NCBI RefSeq assembly: GCF_001649575.2
Contig: NC_051444.1
Coordinates: 19,675,240 to 19,739,239 of the forward strand
DNA: 64,000 bases
Direction of reading: 5' to 3'
From: Kryptolebias marmoratus
Taxonomy: Eukaryota; Chordata; Actinopteri; Cyprinodontiformes; Rivulidae
The translations under genes and the position numbers were made by a program. Position 1 is the stretch's first letter. Each line of letters starts with the position of its first letter. Under the pieces are notes generated by a model. It searched no databases and was not told the origin of the DNA. It saw only the letters and a list, made by a program, of their open reading frames with translations. Positions 47,441 through 60,279 of this stretch are shown piece by piece.

Positions 47441-47984
47441 AAAAAAAAACACAAAATTACAAAACTAAAGTTTGAAAAAAAAAATCACAGTTAACCCACA
47501 GAGCACAGCACTGCTTGTAGCCACAGGGATAATGTTTTATAGACACATAAATCTAGAGTGGACTGCTATGGGAACAAAGCCTCAAGGAAGCACAGCTTGT
47601 GATGCAAGGGGGCACGCTGGAAGAATGTAAAATCTGTTAGCCAACTTCCAAAAACTACATTTCAGAACGTGGACGTGGATTTTCAAGAAGGATAATGATC
47701 CAAATTATCCAGCATCAAAACTACTTCAAAAGAAAGAGATGTGCTATTGTAAATGACAGTGATGAGGTCTGAATTATTATTTTTTTTTTTTTAGCTGAAA
47801 TTTAGAATGGTTAAAATAACTTGACCAAATATTTGTGCTTGGGAAGATCCAACCAGCGTGTAGACGTTAGAAGCTTTTAGCTACAAGAAACTTTCATTTC
47901 TTGTAAAATGTTTCTCTTATGATTGCTCACCACCAAAGGTAAAAGGATGCACCAAAGGTAAAAGGATGACATGTCTGTGCACAT

Positions 47985-48480
47985 GTAACATATCATAAAT
48001 CACTGTGTGAATTTCAATGAAGCGCTCAGAAATTAATAATTGGATGTACATTTACAACCTTTTGGAGTCAATCCAATTCAAGATGGTCACCACATCAAAA
48101 TGATCGTAGAAAACACAAAAATGACTATAACTCTATAACTAACTAAATTTTACAGATATTGACAAGAAATTCAGTGTGGTAGTAGCTCAGATTAATTTTA
48201 CAACACAAATACCCCAAGTGCTGCACAATGAGTAAAATCCTTATATACAACCTTGTAATTAACTGTTGGTGTCAACCGTGTTTGTCTGTTAGCCAAATAT
48301 TTCATGAACCACAGGAGAGATTTTCACGACATTCTCTGGAAGTAATCATGGGTCATAAATATGCACTTGATTCAATTTTAGAGGAAACTCAATTCAAGAT
48401 GATCGCCACAGCTAATTGACCTTAGCCAACATAAAAATGTCTACAACTTGGTCAAATTTCCTGATATCCTCAACACATTC
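47985..48480 (+). repeat. Dispersed family of about 300 bp, tandem dimer
   Basis: Two units, marked by CAATTCAAGATGGTCACCAC near 48,073 and CAATTCAAGATGATCGCCAC near 48,389, about 316 bp apart. GTGTGGTAGTAGCTCAG and GTTAGCCAAATATTTCATG lie between. Noncoding. Confidence 0.65.
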
Positions 48481-49455
48481 TTTGAGTGCTATCACATCTT
48501 ATTAGATCTCACAATATCTTGAGACTGTGCATATTTCACTTACAAGGTTTGCCCAAAACAGCAATAACTCCATCACGTCTCATTACATGATGATCTTGGT
48601 TTAAAACTCTGGCATAAAGGTATTGGGCATTATCAAGGATTGCTAGGTCTTTAATTAATAGTTCTGTTATTAAAGATTAATCGAATGCTAATTTTACAAC
48701 TTTAAAGAGTGTTTAAAGAGTTTGGATATTTTATTAAAATACTATAATGCAAAACTGATTAATTTTAAATTTTTTCTAAAATGTGTTTGACACTCACACA
48801 AAAGCTCCAGTAACAAATAAATAAATAAGTAATACAAACATTAATGTATTTTTGTTTTCTAGTAACAAATGCTTTACAGATTTCATATTTTTTTTCTTTT
48901 CAATTTGTGGGCCTGAGAAGCACAAAAATACTTGTTTTGCCCAAAGAAACAAATCAAAAATAAAAAAAATTAAGAAGGCTGGTATTTTTTTTTTGTTTTT
49001 CGTTTTAGTTGCAATTTTAAAACAATTTTCCCAAAGACGAATTAATAAAAAGGACACTAATTGAAAAGTGGCAGCTGATAGCAGCAGGGTTTGCCATGTG
49101 CTGTCATGGTTGAGGCTACCTTTGGCCACAGCTGCGAGGACATTCCTGCTGCCAGGTGGAGAGCAGAGATGGAGAGAGCCGGCGGCCATTAGCCGTGCTG
49201 GCTATTGGAAGTGAAAAGAGAAGGAATGTGGGGCAGCTTTGCCACCCGTTTGAAGTAGAGACAGCTTGTTTGTGAAGTGGAGGCTGAGCTATCAGCTTTC
49301 ATGTCCTGCTCTCATGTGACCTGGGGAGACCTCGACTTCATAAACCATATTGACTATATCCCCTGAAAAAAAAAATCACAATCTATTCCAACACTTATGG
49401 GGCTTGGAAGCCTGAAGTCTTATGAAGTGAGATGAATAGGTGAGCTCTGGGAGTT
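48481..49455. other. Intergenic, no gene
   Basis: AT-rich sequence with a T/A-rich stretch at 48,885-49,000. GC-balanced from 49,060 to 49,340. No exon seen. Confidence 0.42.
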
Positions 49456-49459
49456 TTAA

Positions 49460-50115
49460 AGCAAACCCGTGACACCCTTTGAAACATTAAAATACTCTCA
49501 CGTGTTGACTCATTACCTGACTAATAAATAAGAGGTTTAAAGCAATGATGTGACAGTTAATTTCAGGCTGCATAACAATACCAACTCTGTGACATTTGAT
49601 CACGAGTCTTTTAATGATGCCGTCACGCCTCATCGGCAGTCCCCTCCGCAATGCTGTAAATGATCGTGTGATTAAACATGAATTAAAAGTGAAACCATGA
49701 AATTGCGCGTCCTCCCACCACCTTCTCGGAAGTTGAGACGCGGCGCTCTTAACAGGAGTTTTCTGACACAACTGCTGATCCAGCTCTCCGGGATGAGGGC
49801 TTGAGAGACTTAGACGTTTTTTTGTCGTCTCTGCATTTCTACGGAGGGAATTGGCAGATTATTTGGTCAACCTCGATCAGTTCCACCACAGCTTAGGGGG
49901 ATACATGCTCGCTGACTAATATTGCCCAGAAATCCATCAAAGTCAAAGGGCTTGTCCCCCCTTTAAATCTTGTGTGTTCCAATCAAGCGCCCAGTGCATC
50001 AAAGCCATCCCAAACAGAGGCCGTATACCCCGCCTGCGACCGACACTGACAGATCCTGAAGAAAATAAATTATGCTGTCTGTGAGCATGAAAGTGCCTAC
50101 TGTAATGTCGAATGA
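49460..50115. promoter_or_regulatory. Strong candidate conserved noncoding element
   Basis: About 650 bp of unique, CpG-bearing sequence: CACGTGTTGACTCATTACC, GTGACATTTGATCACGAGTC, GATCGTGTGATTAAACATGA and AGTTGAGACGCGGCGC. It stands out from AT-rich flanks and carries CACGTG, TGACTCA-like and ATTA cores. It has no frame with domain similarity. Confidence 0.43.
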
Positions 50116-52225
50116 GACGACAGTTAACTTTAATCTTTAAAGCTCCCCCTGTGACAAAACACAGTTCTCTTTACTAGTTTCATAGAGCTAAAATAAAAAC
50201 TTAATATGCTTTTACCTTCTTTAGAGCCATGTCAGCCGGGTCTCAAAATGAGTTTGCTGCTGTGAAATTTCACTTTTGTACATCACAGGACTCTGCAAGT
50301 ATCCTAACATTTATGCCACATCTGTAGCTTCAACTGAGTTGGGATGATAAATTATAAGTTTTTCTTATTTATTTATTTTTTTTTAATGAGAAATAAATCA
50401 ATTTTTCAGTTTTTTTTTTTTTTTTAAGTTTTCAATCATACTTGAAAATACATACATACATACAAAAAGCCTGTTATGATAAACATACAAAAAATATTTT
50501 TATTTGCTCCAAATGGTCTTTGTGATGAGTTGAGAAATAAGAAATCAGTACTTGGGTTTGAAAGAAATGAGAAATTTCAGTTCATTGTGGAGTAGAATGT
50601 TGAGTGAATGTTGTTAAAAGATTGTGATGTAATTAAGTTAAGGAAATTACCTGATTTTTTATTTCTTTATTTTTTGCTAGATAAAACAAGAAGGGATTGT
50701 CTGATGTATGCTTGTTATTGCTATGCTTGGTTTAAATGTGGACATTTAAATCAGTCTGTTTTGTTAATTATTAATTATTATTACAAATTTTAGATAAATG
50801 TTTCACACACACACACACACACACACACAAGCAATTGCATTAGCACCCACCTTTCATGGTAGTGTGTGTAGAAATGTCTTCATGGTTTTATTGCTCAATT
50901 TACGATATGCAACAAGTTTTTTTTTAATTTTCCTCATTGAAAGGTGTCTCAACTGCATTTTGATGCTAGTTTTACAAACTTTATAACATGCTAAACTCCC
51001 ACTTACAAAGAAAGAAACAATGTATTTATAAGACATTATGTTTTGAGTTTGCGTGTGAGGAATAACCAACCAATTCTAATAACTACTAGCTTCTGCATTT
51101 AATAAAACATTTGCAAATTGACAGTTGTATCTTATAAGTAATGTAACAGTTGCACTTTTCTTAATAACTGCATGATTAGTTTTTGTTTGTTTTGTTATTT
51201 CTATGCAAAAAGCTTTTCTGACAAGTCACAAACAAGTCGTAAGATCCGTAATGCAGGCTGGGAGGGAAATGGAACAAAACAAAAGAAACCAAATACATTT
51301 TTGTTTAAGAAAATATCACTGCTTATCTTTTCTTTCACACTCCCTGTGTAAGTACTGTTTAAAAGGCAGTGGTATGATTTATAATACAGTGCTTCATAAT
51401 GCAAATCTACCACATCAATTATTGATTCAGAACTCTAATGTTGTACCACATTTCATTTGGTGCATTTAGTGTTGACTTCAAAAGTGAATTTTTGCATTTA
51501 TAAAACTTTGTAGAGTTTCATTAAAAAAAAAAAAAGTTGTTATCAGCATTGCCTCATAACTAATAGATTCAGTGTTTGTCTCCTGGCTGTCTCAAGCTTG
51601 CATAAAGTTGCTTTAATTTTGCCAACTCAAAACAACTCCAATCTTCAGAATTTTATTGCAAATGCTATTATTTAAAACTTTACACTGCACACTGCAGCTA
51701 CAGCTAGCAGCTTCTGTCAGAACTTCTGCTTGCAAAAAGATCCCCATAGAATTTTATTTAAATAACAGTTTGATGTTAAAATGTTTGCATGTACCACTTT
51801 GACATTTTGGGGGTTGGAACTGTTCTAAGATGGCAGAAATCCACTTTGGTCACAGCTGTATTCAGACTAGCCATCAGCTCATCAATCTGTCCAAACTTAA
51901 AGTCTAATTCTCCAAATTAAAGTAATTAAAAATGTTCTGTTTAACATATAATGCAATAATTGTTCATATGCTTTCCACATCTCATTCAGACATGTCTGAA
52001 ATATCCCTTTATCCACTGTACTACTCTGAAAGTGAAGTGTGAATGCTAGAGAAATTCTCCCATGTGTGTCTTCTTTCTCAGGTAAGCTACCTGAACTTTG
52101 GGTTGGGCCAATTTTGCCACAAAAAATTGTCATTTTAAATCGCACACATTTTATTTTATTTTGAAACAACGAGTTAAGGTGAGACCGTTGCCTTCCTCGT
52201 GCCTCTGACACATTAACTTTTCCCA
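50116..52225. other. Intergenic, no gene; repeat fragments
   Basis: T-rich runs at 50,370-50,425, a (CA)n stretch at 50,803-50,829, and a fragment of the ~300-bp dispersed family at about 50,800-50,885 (CACCCACCTTTCATGGTAGT). A second, degenerate trace lies near 51,470-51,530 (GTTGACTTCAAAAGTG, AGAGTTTCATTAAAA). No exon recognised. Confidence 0.45.
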
Positions 52226-52229
52226 TCAT

Positions 52230-52575
52230 TGTCCAAATACTTAAAGCTTCTTGTCTCTCCGCAGGAAGCCCAGCGAGTTCAAAAGGCGCAGCCGTGTGCA
52301 CACTTTGTTTCCTCATTTCTTCTTGTCGTGGGCTGCATATGTGACGGAGGAAGAGTTATTCAGCACAGCTCCCACGGGTCGGCTGACTGCTCGTATGTTA
52401 ATGACAAGCATTTGGGGGAGTCATCGATTTCCCGTGGCACTAATTAAGAGTAGACTCATTAAAACGTTTGCAATACATCCTGAGTTAACTTTGCAGGTTG
52501 TTTTCTTCCCCCTCTCTTTGCATTCTGATGTGATTGTTGTTAATCTTTTGTTGAGGCGAATGCTTATGTGTCTGA
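52230..52575. promoter_or_regulatory. Candidate conserved noncoding element
   Basis: GGCACTAATTAAGAGTAGAC, CTCATTAAAACGTTTGC and GTTGTTAATCTTTTGTTG in unique sequence. Overlapping frames on both strands look like chance. Confidence 0.35.
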
Positions 52576-55500
52576 ACAGATTGTAGATAAAATAGGAAAT
52601 AGTGCTTTTTTTCCCCTTCCTTTTCTTTCTTTTGTCAAACAACTAAATTGGAGACATTTAAACATAAAAGCAGATATATGATGGTTAAAGCTGCGTAATG
52701 TGATGAGTAATACAATGTTTACTTTTTGAATGGTTTGTTGGTCAGTTTAAAACTAGTAAACAGAGCTTTTTTTATTTTTAAATATTTATTTATTTTTATT
52801 CCAAATGCTCATAAGGGACAGAATTGTGCTAAATGCTTAACATAAATGAGAAATAAAGACAGAAATAATCCTGGTTTTGATTTCAGCTAAGCTCACTAAC
52901 ACTGGGAGGCATTTGAGCAGACGTCCATTTAGGAGAGCAATCTGTCTTAAAAGCCTAGCGCCTCTTATTCCGAGCAGCCATATTGATCCATCCAACTGTT
53001 CTTCTTGTGTGTGTTGGTGTCTGGTGCCAGGTCAGATATCTGTTGGTGCTGCCTGTCAGTGTCCATGTGCTGCTGCCTGACCACAGTTTACAAGGTGATT
53101 TCTTGTATTCTGTTTTTTTGCACTTAAATAATTGCAACCTCCCATCCCTTTACTCCCTCCAAACACACACAGTCAATGTCTATCCGTGTCTTTAGACAGC
53201 ATACCTTTAACTTTAGTCTAGAGACACTTCAAATCTCCACCAAGCTTGACTCCGGTCCTGACTTTCAGGATGACATGTCGGCCTCTTGACAAAAACTGAC
53301 ACGTAACCTGATTTTGATCCAAATTATTTAACTGTGGAAGTAGATTTAAGTCCCCATAATACAGGTTACGCTACATTAACCATTTCACATGTTTTCTCAG
53401 TTATCTTCTGATATGTTTTAGCCTTTAAACAACATTTCCAGATATCTCTGCAGTTTCTGCTGTCGGAAAGATAAAGCAGAAGGGAAAACTGCTTTGTCTG
53501 TGGTGAGCAAGTGAAGACTTTTCCCCACAAGTTGTGTTTTAAGTTTCTCCAGTTAATGGTCAGACCTCGCTTTCTATAGATTTTTTGGGAGGGACTGTTT
53601 TATTCACAAAAAAGCACCATTCATCAAGACTAGACTGAATTATCTTGTGCAATAAAGTGTGTTGTTTCAAATAATGAACTTTCTAATTGTGTTTTTTATT
53701 TTTTATTTTTTTTTTCAAGCTCAGACAAAATTTATGCATGTGGATCACAGAGACAACTCCACATGTGAATGTAAACATGAGGAGCTATCACATTTTCATC
53801 AAATCAGATAGAAACTAACTCTGTAGTATTTAAGAGTTGTATGAGTAGTATGGATGAAAAAAAAATGTTTATGTTTGATTTTACTATTACCTGCAAACCT
53901 CCACCTGCCTCCAAATGCTCTGCTGAAAGTATTCCCAAAAACAGACACTTCAGTCTTTGGCTCTGTTCAGGACCCTTGTATCCTTTGACCTGTTGGGTTG
54001 ATTAACTCCTTCATTTGTGCCCTTTTTGCCTGCTCCTTGAATTTTGTTGGTCTGTTCTTCTCTTTTTTGAGGTGTATTATTCAGGATGACTAAATTATGT
54101 AAATCATGACTTCTGAAGCTAATTGGCATCACCAGATGTCAGGATTTTATAGAAAAAAAGAAAAATACATATTCATGTAACTTTTTTCCATTTTTAATCA
54201 TCTTTTTTAAATTTTTTATCATATTTTTTACTTTATTTTAATTATATTCACCAAGTAGAACTATTTTTGTGTTCATTATGCAAAAAAATATCATGCCCGT
54301 TTAAGTCTACATATTCTCATCCAGCAAAATATAAAATTTTGCTGTGGTCTGGATACTTTTCAATGTAATGTAAGTTTACAGGTATGTTGCTATAGGTTTT
54401 TTGACACTTTCTTTATAGTAGCTGTTATATATTCCTGACATTTTGGCAACACCCCAATAAAAGAAACAGAACCATGATAATTCAGTTCATTTGGATATAC
54501 TTTTGTACAAATAAAAACAATATTTCAGGCTTCAAATGTGTTTAGCACTACACTTTAGATTATTTTTCCTTAAATGTTGCTTACCATCAATGTGTTTTTA
54601 CGTCTTGGATTTTTAGACCATCCTAAATTGGAATAGGTAAAGAAAAATATGTTCCTCTGACAAAAGGATACTTCACAGTCCACAAGACAAACTGTTGCTT
54701 TGTTGGCCCCTTTTTGAACATTTGTCCCATTACCATAGAAGCCCCTTTCTATCCAGTCATGATCTGCTGTTGGGCAGCTCTTGGAAACAAGTTGAGTCAA
54801 CAGCCTGCAACAATATCCACTGTTAGCACTCAACTCAACAAAAAGCTAATGAACCATAGCAAACAGCTTGTGGGGTGTAGCAAAAAAAAGAAGTTACATC
54901 AAAAGCCCGTCATTGGTGGCTTGAGCACGCTTAAGTGAGCAAACCATATCCTGAGGCTGGTGGGAAAACAGCCATAATCCATTGACATGTTCTCAAGTCA
55001 GAGTTTGATAAGCAGCAGACAATGCTACACCACAGAGCAAACACCCCTCATACACATCACACACATTTCACTTGAGTTACTGTGAAAATAAATCACATTG
55101 ACTTTTTTTACGGTGTCTTTTAGGATATGTATTTGTTATGCAACACAGGAAGCAATTGGAATCTGTTCATTTAACTATTATTACTATTAGTGAGCAAAGA
55201 AACTGCTGATTTATTTTATGTTATTATTTTTTAAATTGTTAGACTTGCATAAAAGAAATCATAAACTGTAATTTTATTTTCTTTCTATGGGATATCAGCC
55301 TTAAACTTCATTCTCTGTGTCTTCACGGTTGCTTCAGAAGTGTTCATCTCTGCAGATTAATTGTTTGAAGCTTCAGCTGTGTATTTTATTTTTGCCTTGT
55401 ACCTGAAAGGAAACTGGGCAACTTACAGACACATAACTTTTTATTATGATGGTTACCATAATGTACTTTCAATTATAAGCCTATTTTTCTGCCTTGACAA

Positions 55501-55715
55501 CCTCTCTCAGGCCCCTTTCAAACTGGTTGATGACCACAGTACAACATAAAATAAATAAGCCAGAACATGGATGGTCTTTGCGTGATCCTCAGACCTGTAT
55601 TAAAAACACTGTGGTCTCACCATTTTGTGTGATAGTGTGCCATTGGTTTTGGAGGGTTTTGAGCATGCACAAAACCTTTGTAATGAGGTAGTGGAAGTTT
55701 ATTATAATTTTGATA
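52576..55715. other. Intergenic AT-rich, no gene
   Basis: T-rich stretches near 52,767-52,800, 53,690-53,716 and 54,180-54,245. The patch 52,900-53,100 is balanced. No exon or named repeat recognised. Confidence 0.45.
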
Positions 55716-55830
55716 GTCATGATTTCCTTCACACTGAAGGTTTTTCAAATTTGCCATGAACTAACAATGCTTTAACTGGTCATGTAGGAGAGTGTATATG
55801 GGTTGTCATCCAGTGTGAAGAAGGACCTTG
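55716..55830. repeat. Short palindromic element, copy 1
   Basis: AGTCATGATTTCCTTCACACTG near the left and CAGTGTGAAGAAGG near the right form an inverted pair (perfect 10-bp arms at 55,727-55,736 and 55,811-55,820). TTTTTCAAATTTGCC follows the left arm. A related copy lies at 59,155-59,270. Confidence 0.5.
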
Positions 55831-57030
55831 AACTTTTTATCCAAGTTAACCACAAACGTAATTAAATAAATGGTTACAGTTTTATGCAAAAGGCCTTGAT
55901 TTTTTAAGCTACAATGATTCTCATTACTAGAAAAAGATTTTACTATTAACATAGACAGCCACTTCAAAATTCTATTCATATGAGTTGTTCAAGACAAAAA
56001 AAAACAACTATATAAAACAAACTTCTTTTGAATGTCGTGACTAATTTTGAACATTTAAACAATTTGGTGTAAGATTTTTTTTACTACGTGTTTTTTTTTT
56101 GTTTTTGTTTTTTGTCTTTTTTCATTTTATTTGTAATGTTGAGCTTCTACAGACAGACATAGCTGCCAGCTAATGATACATTTGTGCTATTGGGGGTAAA
56201 AAAAAAATTTGAGCACATTGGGGTTTACTGTGCTGAGGGATATTGTGAATATTAAAGGCAAGCTTTGAAATTGTAAGTTCCAGGGGTAAACACTAAAAAC
56301 AAAACAGAATTACTATTCCTCACACAACACTGTGCAACTCCATGAATATTTATTCCACATTTCCAAGTTCAGCATGGTGGAATACACACACAAGACATTT
56401 TGATAGCGTCTACTTTAGTGTCAGTCTGAACAATGCATTTTGTTCTCTTCTTCTAAACTTAGACACAGGAAGCTTTGGTAAAAGGGCAATGTGATAGGCT
56501 TTGTGGGCCTTTTGTTTAGTCATTGTTGATCACCAGCGATCCATTATGCACAAGCCCACCCCCGTCTCAAATTAGCCTTCTTAAAAGCTTTTAGTGTGAA
56601 GCACAAGCAGGAAGTAATAAGTTAAAAAAAAACTGACTCGTTCCTAATAAGCTCACATCTGCAGTGAACATAAGAATGTTTAAGGAGCCGACCACACTAT
56701 AACAATCTTTTGTGAATATGCAAAAGTTTTTTGTTTTACTTAAACTGTTTCAGCCTTGCGTCAATACAGAACAAGCATTTCAGGAGTTCTGACAGTATTT
56801 TTTTTAAAAACAGGTTCCCGAATGAATAAATCTTGTATTTTTTTGTTTATTTGTTTGTTTTTCTTTGTTTGCTTTTTGTCCTGTTCTGGCATATCAAGCA
56901 TACCACATAGAGAAGATGGCTGCCTAGGTGTGCCAGAACAGATTTGTTCTACAAAAAGGATTATCTCAAAATGAGAATCATAATTGCATGATTTACTTTA
57001 TTGAATCAAAACTGAATCTAGCATCAGAGT
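55831..57030. other. Intergenic AT-rich, no gene
   Basis: T-rich stretches near 56,080-56,140 and 56,838-56,880. Nothing else seen. Confidence 0.45.
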
Positions 57031-57292
57031 ACACTCAACTCCAATCTCGCCCTTTTTGTTCCACATGGGCATTTACATTTTCACTTGTGCCTGGGAGCTT
57101 GAGGGTTCTACGCAGTATCTTAGCCATTGCCAGGACTGCGCTCTTCTGGACATAGATCTCTGAGGTTGTTCCTGGGATCTGTTGGAGCCACTCTTCCAGT
57201 TTGAGGGTCACAGCACCAAGTTCTCCGATGACCACTGGTACCACTGAAGCCTTGACTTTCCACAACTTCTCTATTTCCTCTTAAAGCCCTTG
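57031..57292 (-). mobile_element. 5'-truncated LINE fragment, R4/Dong-like C-terminal tail of the RT protein
   Basis: The minus strand reads EEIEKLWKVKASVVPVVIG, then LGAVTLKLEEWLQQIPG, then QKSAVLAMAKILRRTLKLPG. This is the signature end of non-LTR reverse transcriptases of the R4/Dong (Rex6-like) type, where IPVVIGALG and ILRRTL are constant. An in-frame stop at 57,283-57,281 and the lack of the RT core show it is a dead fragment. The clade is named from memory of the motif. Confidence 0.72.
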
Positions 57293-57379
57293 GTAGCACA
57301 AATAGTAATAATAGGAAAATAAAAAAAATAATAGCAACAAAAAAGTGTGTTTATATTATGTGGGTATATATGTGCTAAT

Positions 57380-57615
57380 ATGTCACCTGGAGAGGCACAG
57401 TTCACAGCTGTGAACTGTAGAAGGCCCATCATCTACAGCACCCAAGAGCAGAGAGGAAAGGTGGACCCCAGGCAAACAGACATCCAGTACCACCCCAGCA
57501 CAAAGGTACTAACCCACCACCAGGAGCCGGAGCAGGCCCCAAACTGCCCAGGGACCCAACCCAGGACCCACCTGGCAGCAGGCTAGGCAGGTGGGCATAG
57601 CAGCCCACGGCCCAA
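57380..57615. repeat. GC-rich interspersed repeat with 22-bp palindrome
   Basis: A CCACC/CCCAGG-rich stretch (ACCCACCACCAGGAGCCGG, CCCAGGGACCCAACCCAGG) much richer in GC than its flanks and similar in style to common fish repeat ends. It begins with a perfect 22-bp palindrome at 57,397-57,418. It lies next to the LINE fragment and may belong to it. Family unknown. Confidence 0.45.
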
Positions 57616-59154
57616 ACCCATTTTGATGTGTCTGGCCACTGAAACAGTAAAACAGTACACAGTAAAGACTTCATATAACTTTGGATATGAGTTGATTTAA
57701 GGACAAACAGTGACAGAAGTCACTCTGGCAAAATGACAAACGGATGTGTATGTTTTTCTTTTCTTTTGTTTTATTATGTTTTGTCGACAGTCAGAGAAAC
57801 AAAAAACAACAAAAAAAATAATGCCAAACTTGATGAGGTGATCCATCTACATACTGTCAGGAAAATAAAGAAAAAGGTTGACATGCTGAAACAAAGGATT
57901 AACAACAAAGTTTTTTTGACAGAAGACGTCTCTTCCATCATCATTGCAACACTCTGACTATCACATTAATTAGAATTCATGTCTTGCGACTTTTCAGTCT
58001 AAAAACTACCCTTTTCCCTAAGTCCTCCCCCCAGCCAGTTCTCCACACCATAAATCCTGCCCTTTTTTTCCCATGCAGGTGTTGGACTTTCAGTGTGAAT
58101 GGCAGCATGAATGCTAATAGGCCGTTGTAATAAGGTCTTTGAAGTATGCAATACACTGTTACAGAATCATAATGTGAAAATCCTCTTTGAATCTGGAGAC
58201 TCAGTTCTGCTTGACAGTATCAGGGCCCTCACTCTGTCTCTCTGCCTCTTTTTCAAAGCCCTGACTGCCTTTCCCTTTTTTGTTGCTCTGCTTCTGCCCA
58301 ATGCCCATCCCCTCCTGCTCCCTAAGCCCCCATATCCTCATCTCCCCTACATCGTTTAACATTCACTTCTGCCAGAAAGGCTTGTCGTGCTCTGATAGGT
58401 TTTGGATGACGAGCAGGGTTTCCAAATACTAACATGTGGGAAGTAGCGATCCGTGGGAAAAAGAAAAGGAGTGGACCCACCAAGGAGGGGGCTGGATTAT
58501 TGGTTTAGCAAAGAAATAGTGGGGGGTTTATGATGTGATAAGACGGGGTGAAATTGGTTAGTGGCAGGTAGCTAAGGTAAAATGCACTAGTAATGTTTTG
58601 CTGGATGGTAGTGAAAGTCTACTATTTTTAACTAGAATTTAAAGTTTGACTTTGAATGTAAATTTCCTAAAAGAGTCAAAAGAAATCTGCAGACTCGAGG
58701 TAAACCAACAGGTAAAGATAAAACAAACAAACAAACAAAAACAGCTGACATCCTTCTACCATAGACACCATATCCTTTCTCCCTTCTTGCTTGCTTTTTG
58801 AGGTTTCATCATTTGGTATCAAAGATGGTATTGCACATTTTCAATGTCTCAAAATATTTCTTGGTTTAACCTCCTGAGGGTCAATCTCACACAGAAACTG
58901 TAAGTGTAGTTTTTTGATCTGCTTTAACTGCCTGCTTATTGTTCTTGGATGCATCCATGCTAGTCTTACTAGTAGCATGTGATAGATTATGAATAAACAT
59001 GCACAAAATTTTCATAGCTGACCATGGTGGTTAATGTTTCGTAGTTTTTCAGGGTCTGCAAATGTGTAAAGCATGGTGAGGGCATGGAAGAGTGTGTTGA
59101 AGACATAAAACCCAGAGAAAAAAAATATTTGGTGAGTACTAAGACTATAGGAGA
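57616..59154. other. Intergenic, no gene
   Basis: AT-rich with A-runs near 57,810. A pyrimidine-rich balanced stretch lies at 58,200-58,360. An AAAC-type microsatellite lies near 58,721-58,740. Nothing recognised as coding. Confidence 0.42.
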
Positions 59155-59270
59155 GTCATGATTACCTTCACACTGAAAGAGGTTTTCAAATTTGCCTCAA
59201 TCAATTCATGTTCTAATGTAGGTCTGGGGGCACATGAAGGTCGTCATTTTGTGTGAAGTGGCCTCAAACA
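59155..59270. repeat. Short palindromic element, copy 2
   Basis: AGTCATGATTACCTTCACACTG, then GGTTTTCAAATTTGCC, then TTGTGTGAAG (59,249-59,258), paralleling 55,716-55,830 in the same order and spacing. Confidence 0.5.
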
Positions 59271-59795
59271 GAGATTCTGTCATATGGTTGCAAGAACAAG
59301 CCACTCCACTTTTGGTCGTACAAATATGAATCAATCAAGCCAACCACGTCACATGACAATGTGAGCTTACACACATGATGCTGGCACTGAACAAACAGAG
59401 GAGTGACATTAGCACCCACTTCACACATACCTGCCTACTCACCTCTGTGACTTCCTCTTTTGCTTACTCAGAAGATTATTAGTGGTGGCTTAACTTCAAC
59501 CTCCTTTTCCACCTTAATCATTCCATGCGTAGTCACAATGCAGTAAGGAGTTGTCTCATTCCCAGTTTGAAAGTTTTGCATTAAAGTGGCTCGTGACAAG
59601 ATCTGTGGCTTCAGTAAGAACTTTATAGATTTCTCAATAGCATTATTTATTTTTTTCTTATTTTTCCACCCTTTTGCTGCATTTATTTACCTGAGCTTAA
59701 ACCGTGGTGTCTTATCTGCCTATTTGCCTTCCCCTCACCATCATCTCTTCCCTACCTCTCATCCATCTCTGCTGTCACTTCGCCACTTATGCCGC
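59271..59795. other. Intergenic, no gene
   Basis: Unique sequence, pyrimidine-rich at the right end. Nothing recognised. Confidence 0.4.
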
Positions 59796-59799
59796 TGTC

Positions 59800-60120
59800 A
59801 ATCATCCAGTTATAAAGCAGCTGAGTTATGAAGTGCTTTTATTTGCCTGCAGCTCTGTTGAACTTGACCTGTGATAAAGCCTTGACAGAGAGGGTGTTAA
59901 TGATGAAGCCTCGCTGACTGATGTGCAGCTGTACAGAAGTCAGTAGGGGACGTTGTGAGAGGTTGACCTTTGTCAACGATATCCATCGTGAGTCTCCACT
60001 TCTCCGCTCACTTGCCAGCCTGTGAAATATTGATCTCATCGAGATCACCACCAAAATAATTACAGTTGTCATCATTCTCATATTGTGCATTGTCGTGTGT
60101 TTTGTTTCCTTGCTATCATG
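59800..60120. promoter_or_regulatory. Strong candidate conserved noncoding element
   Basis: GCCGCTGTCAATCATCCAG, GGTTGACCTTTGTCAACG (a near-palindromic nuclear-receptor/HNF-like core), GTGAAATATTGATCTCATCG and CACCAAAATAATTACAG in 300 bp of unique sequence. No domain-bearing frame. Confidence 0.43.
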
Positions 60121-60279
60121 AGCCTTTTCCCCCTCACCGATCCTCGTCTTGCATGCTTTTTTGAACAGATGACTCACTCTGCACATCACTCATTCAATCT
60201 GCTTTTAAGCTTGTCTGTTTCTTTCTTTTATCTCCCCCAACAGATACTTCAGCCTGTCCCTGTGTCTGCTTTCGTCCCC

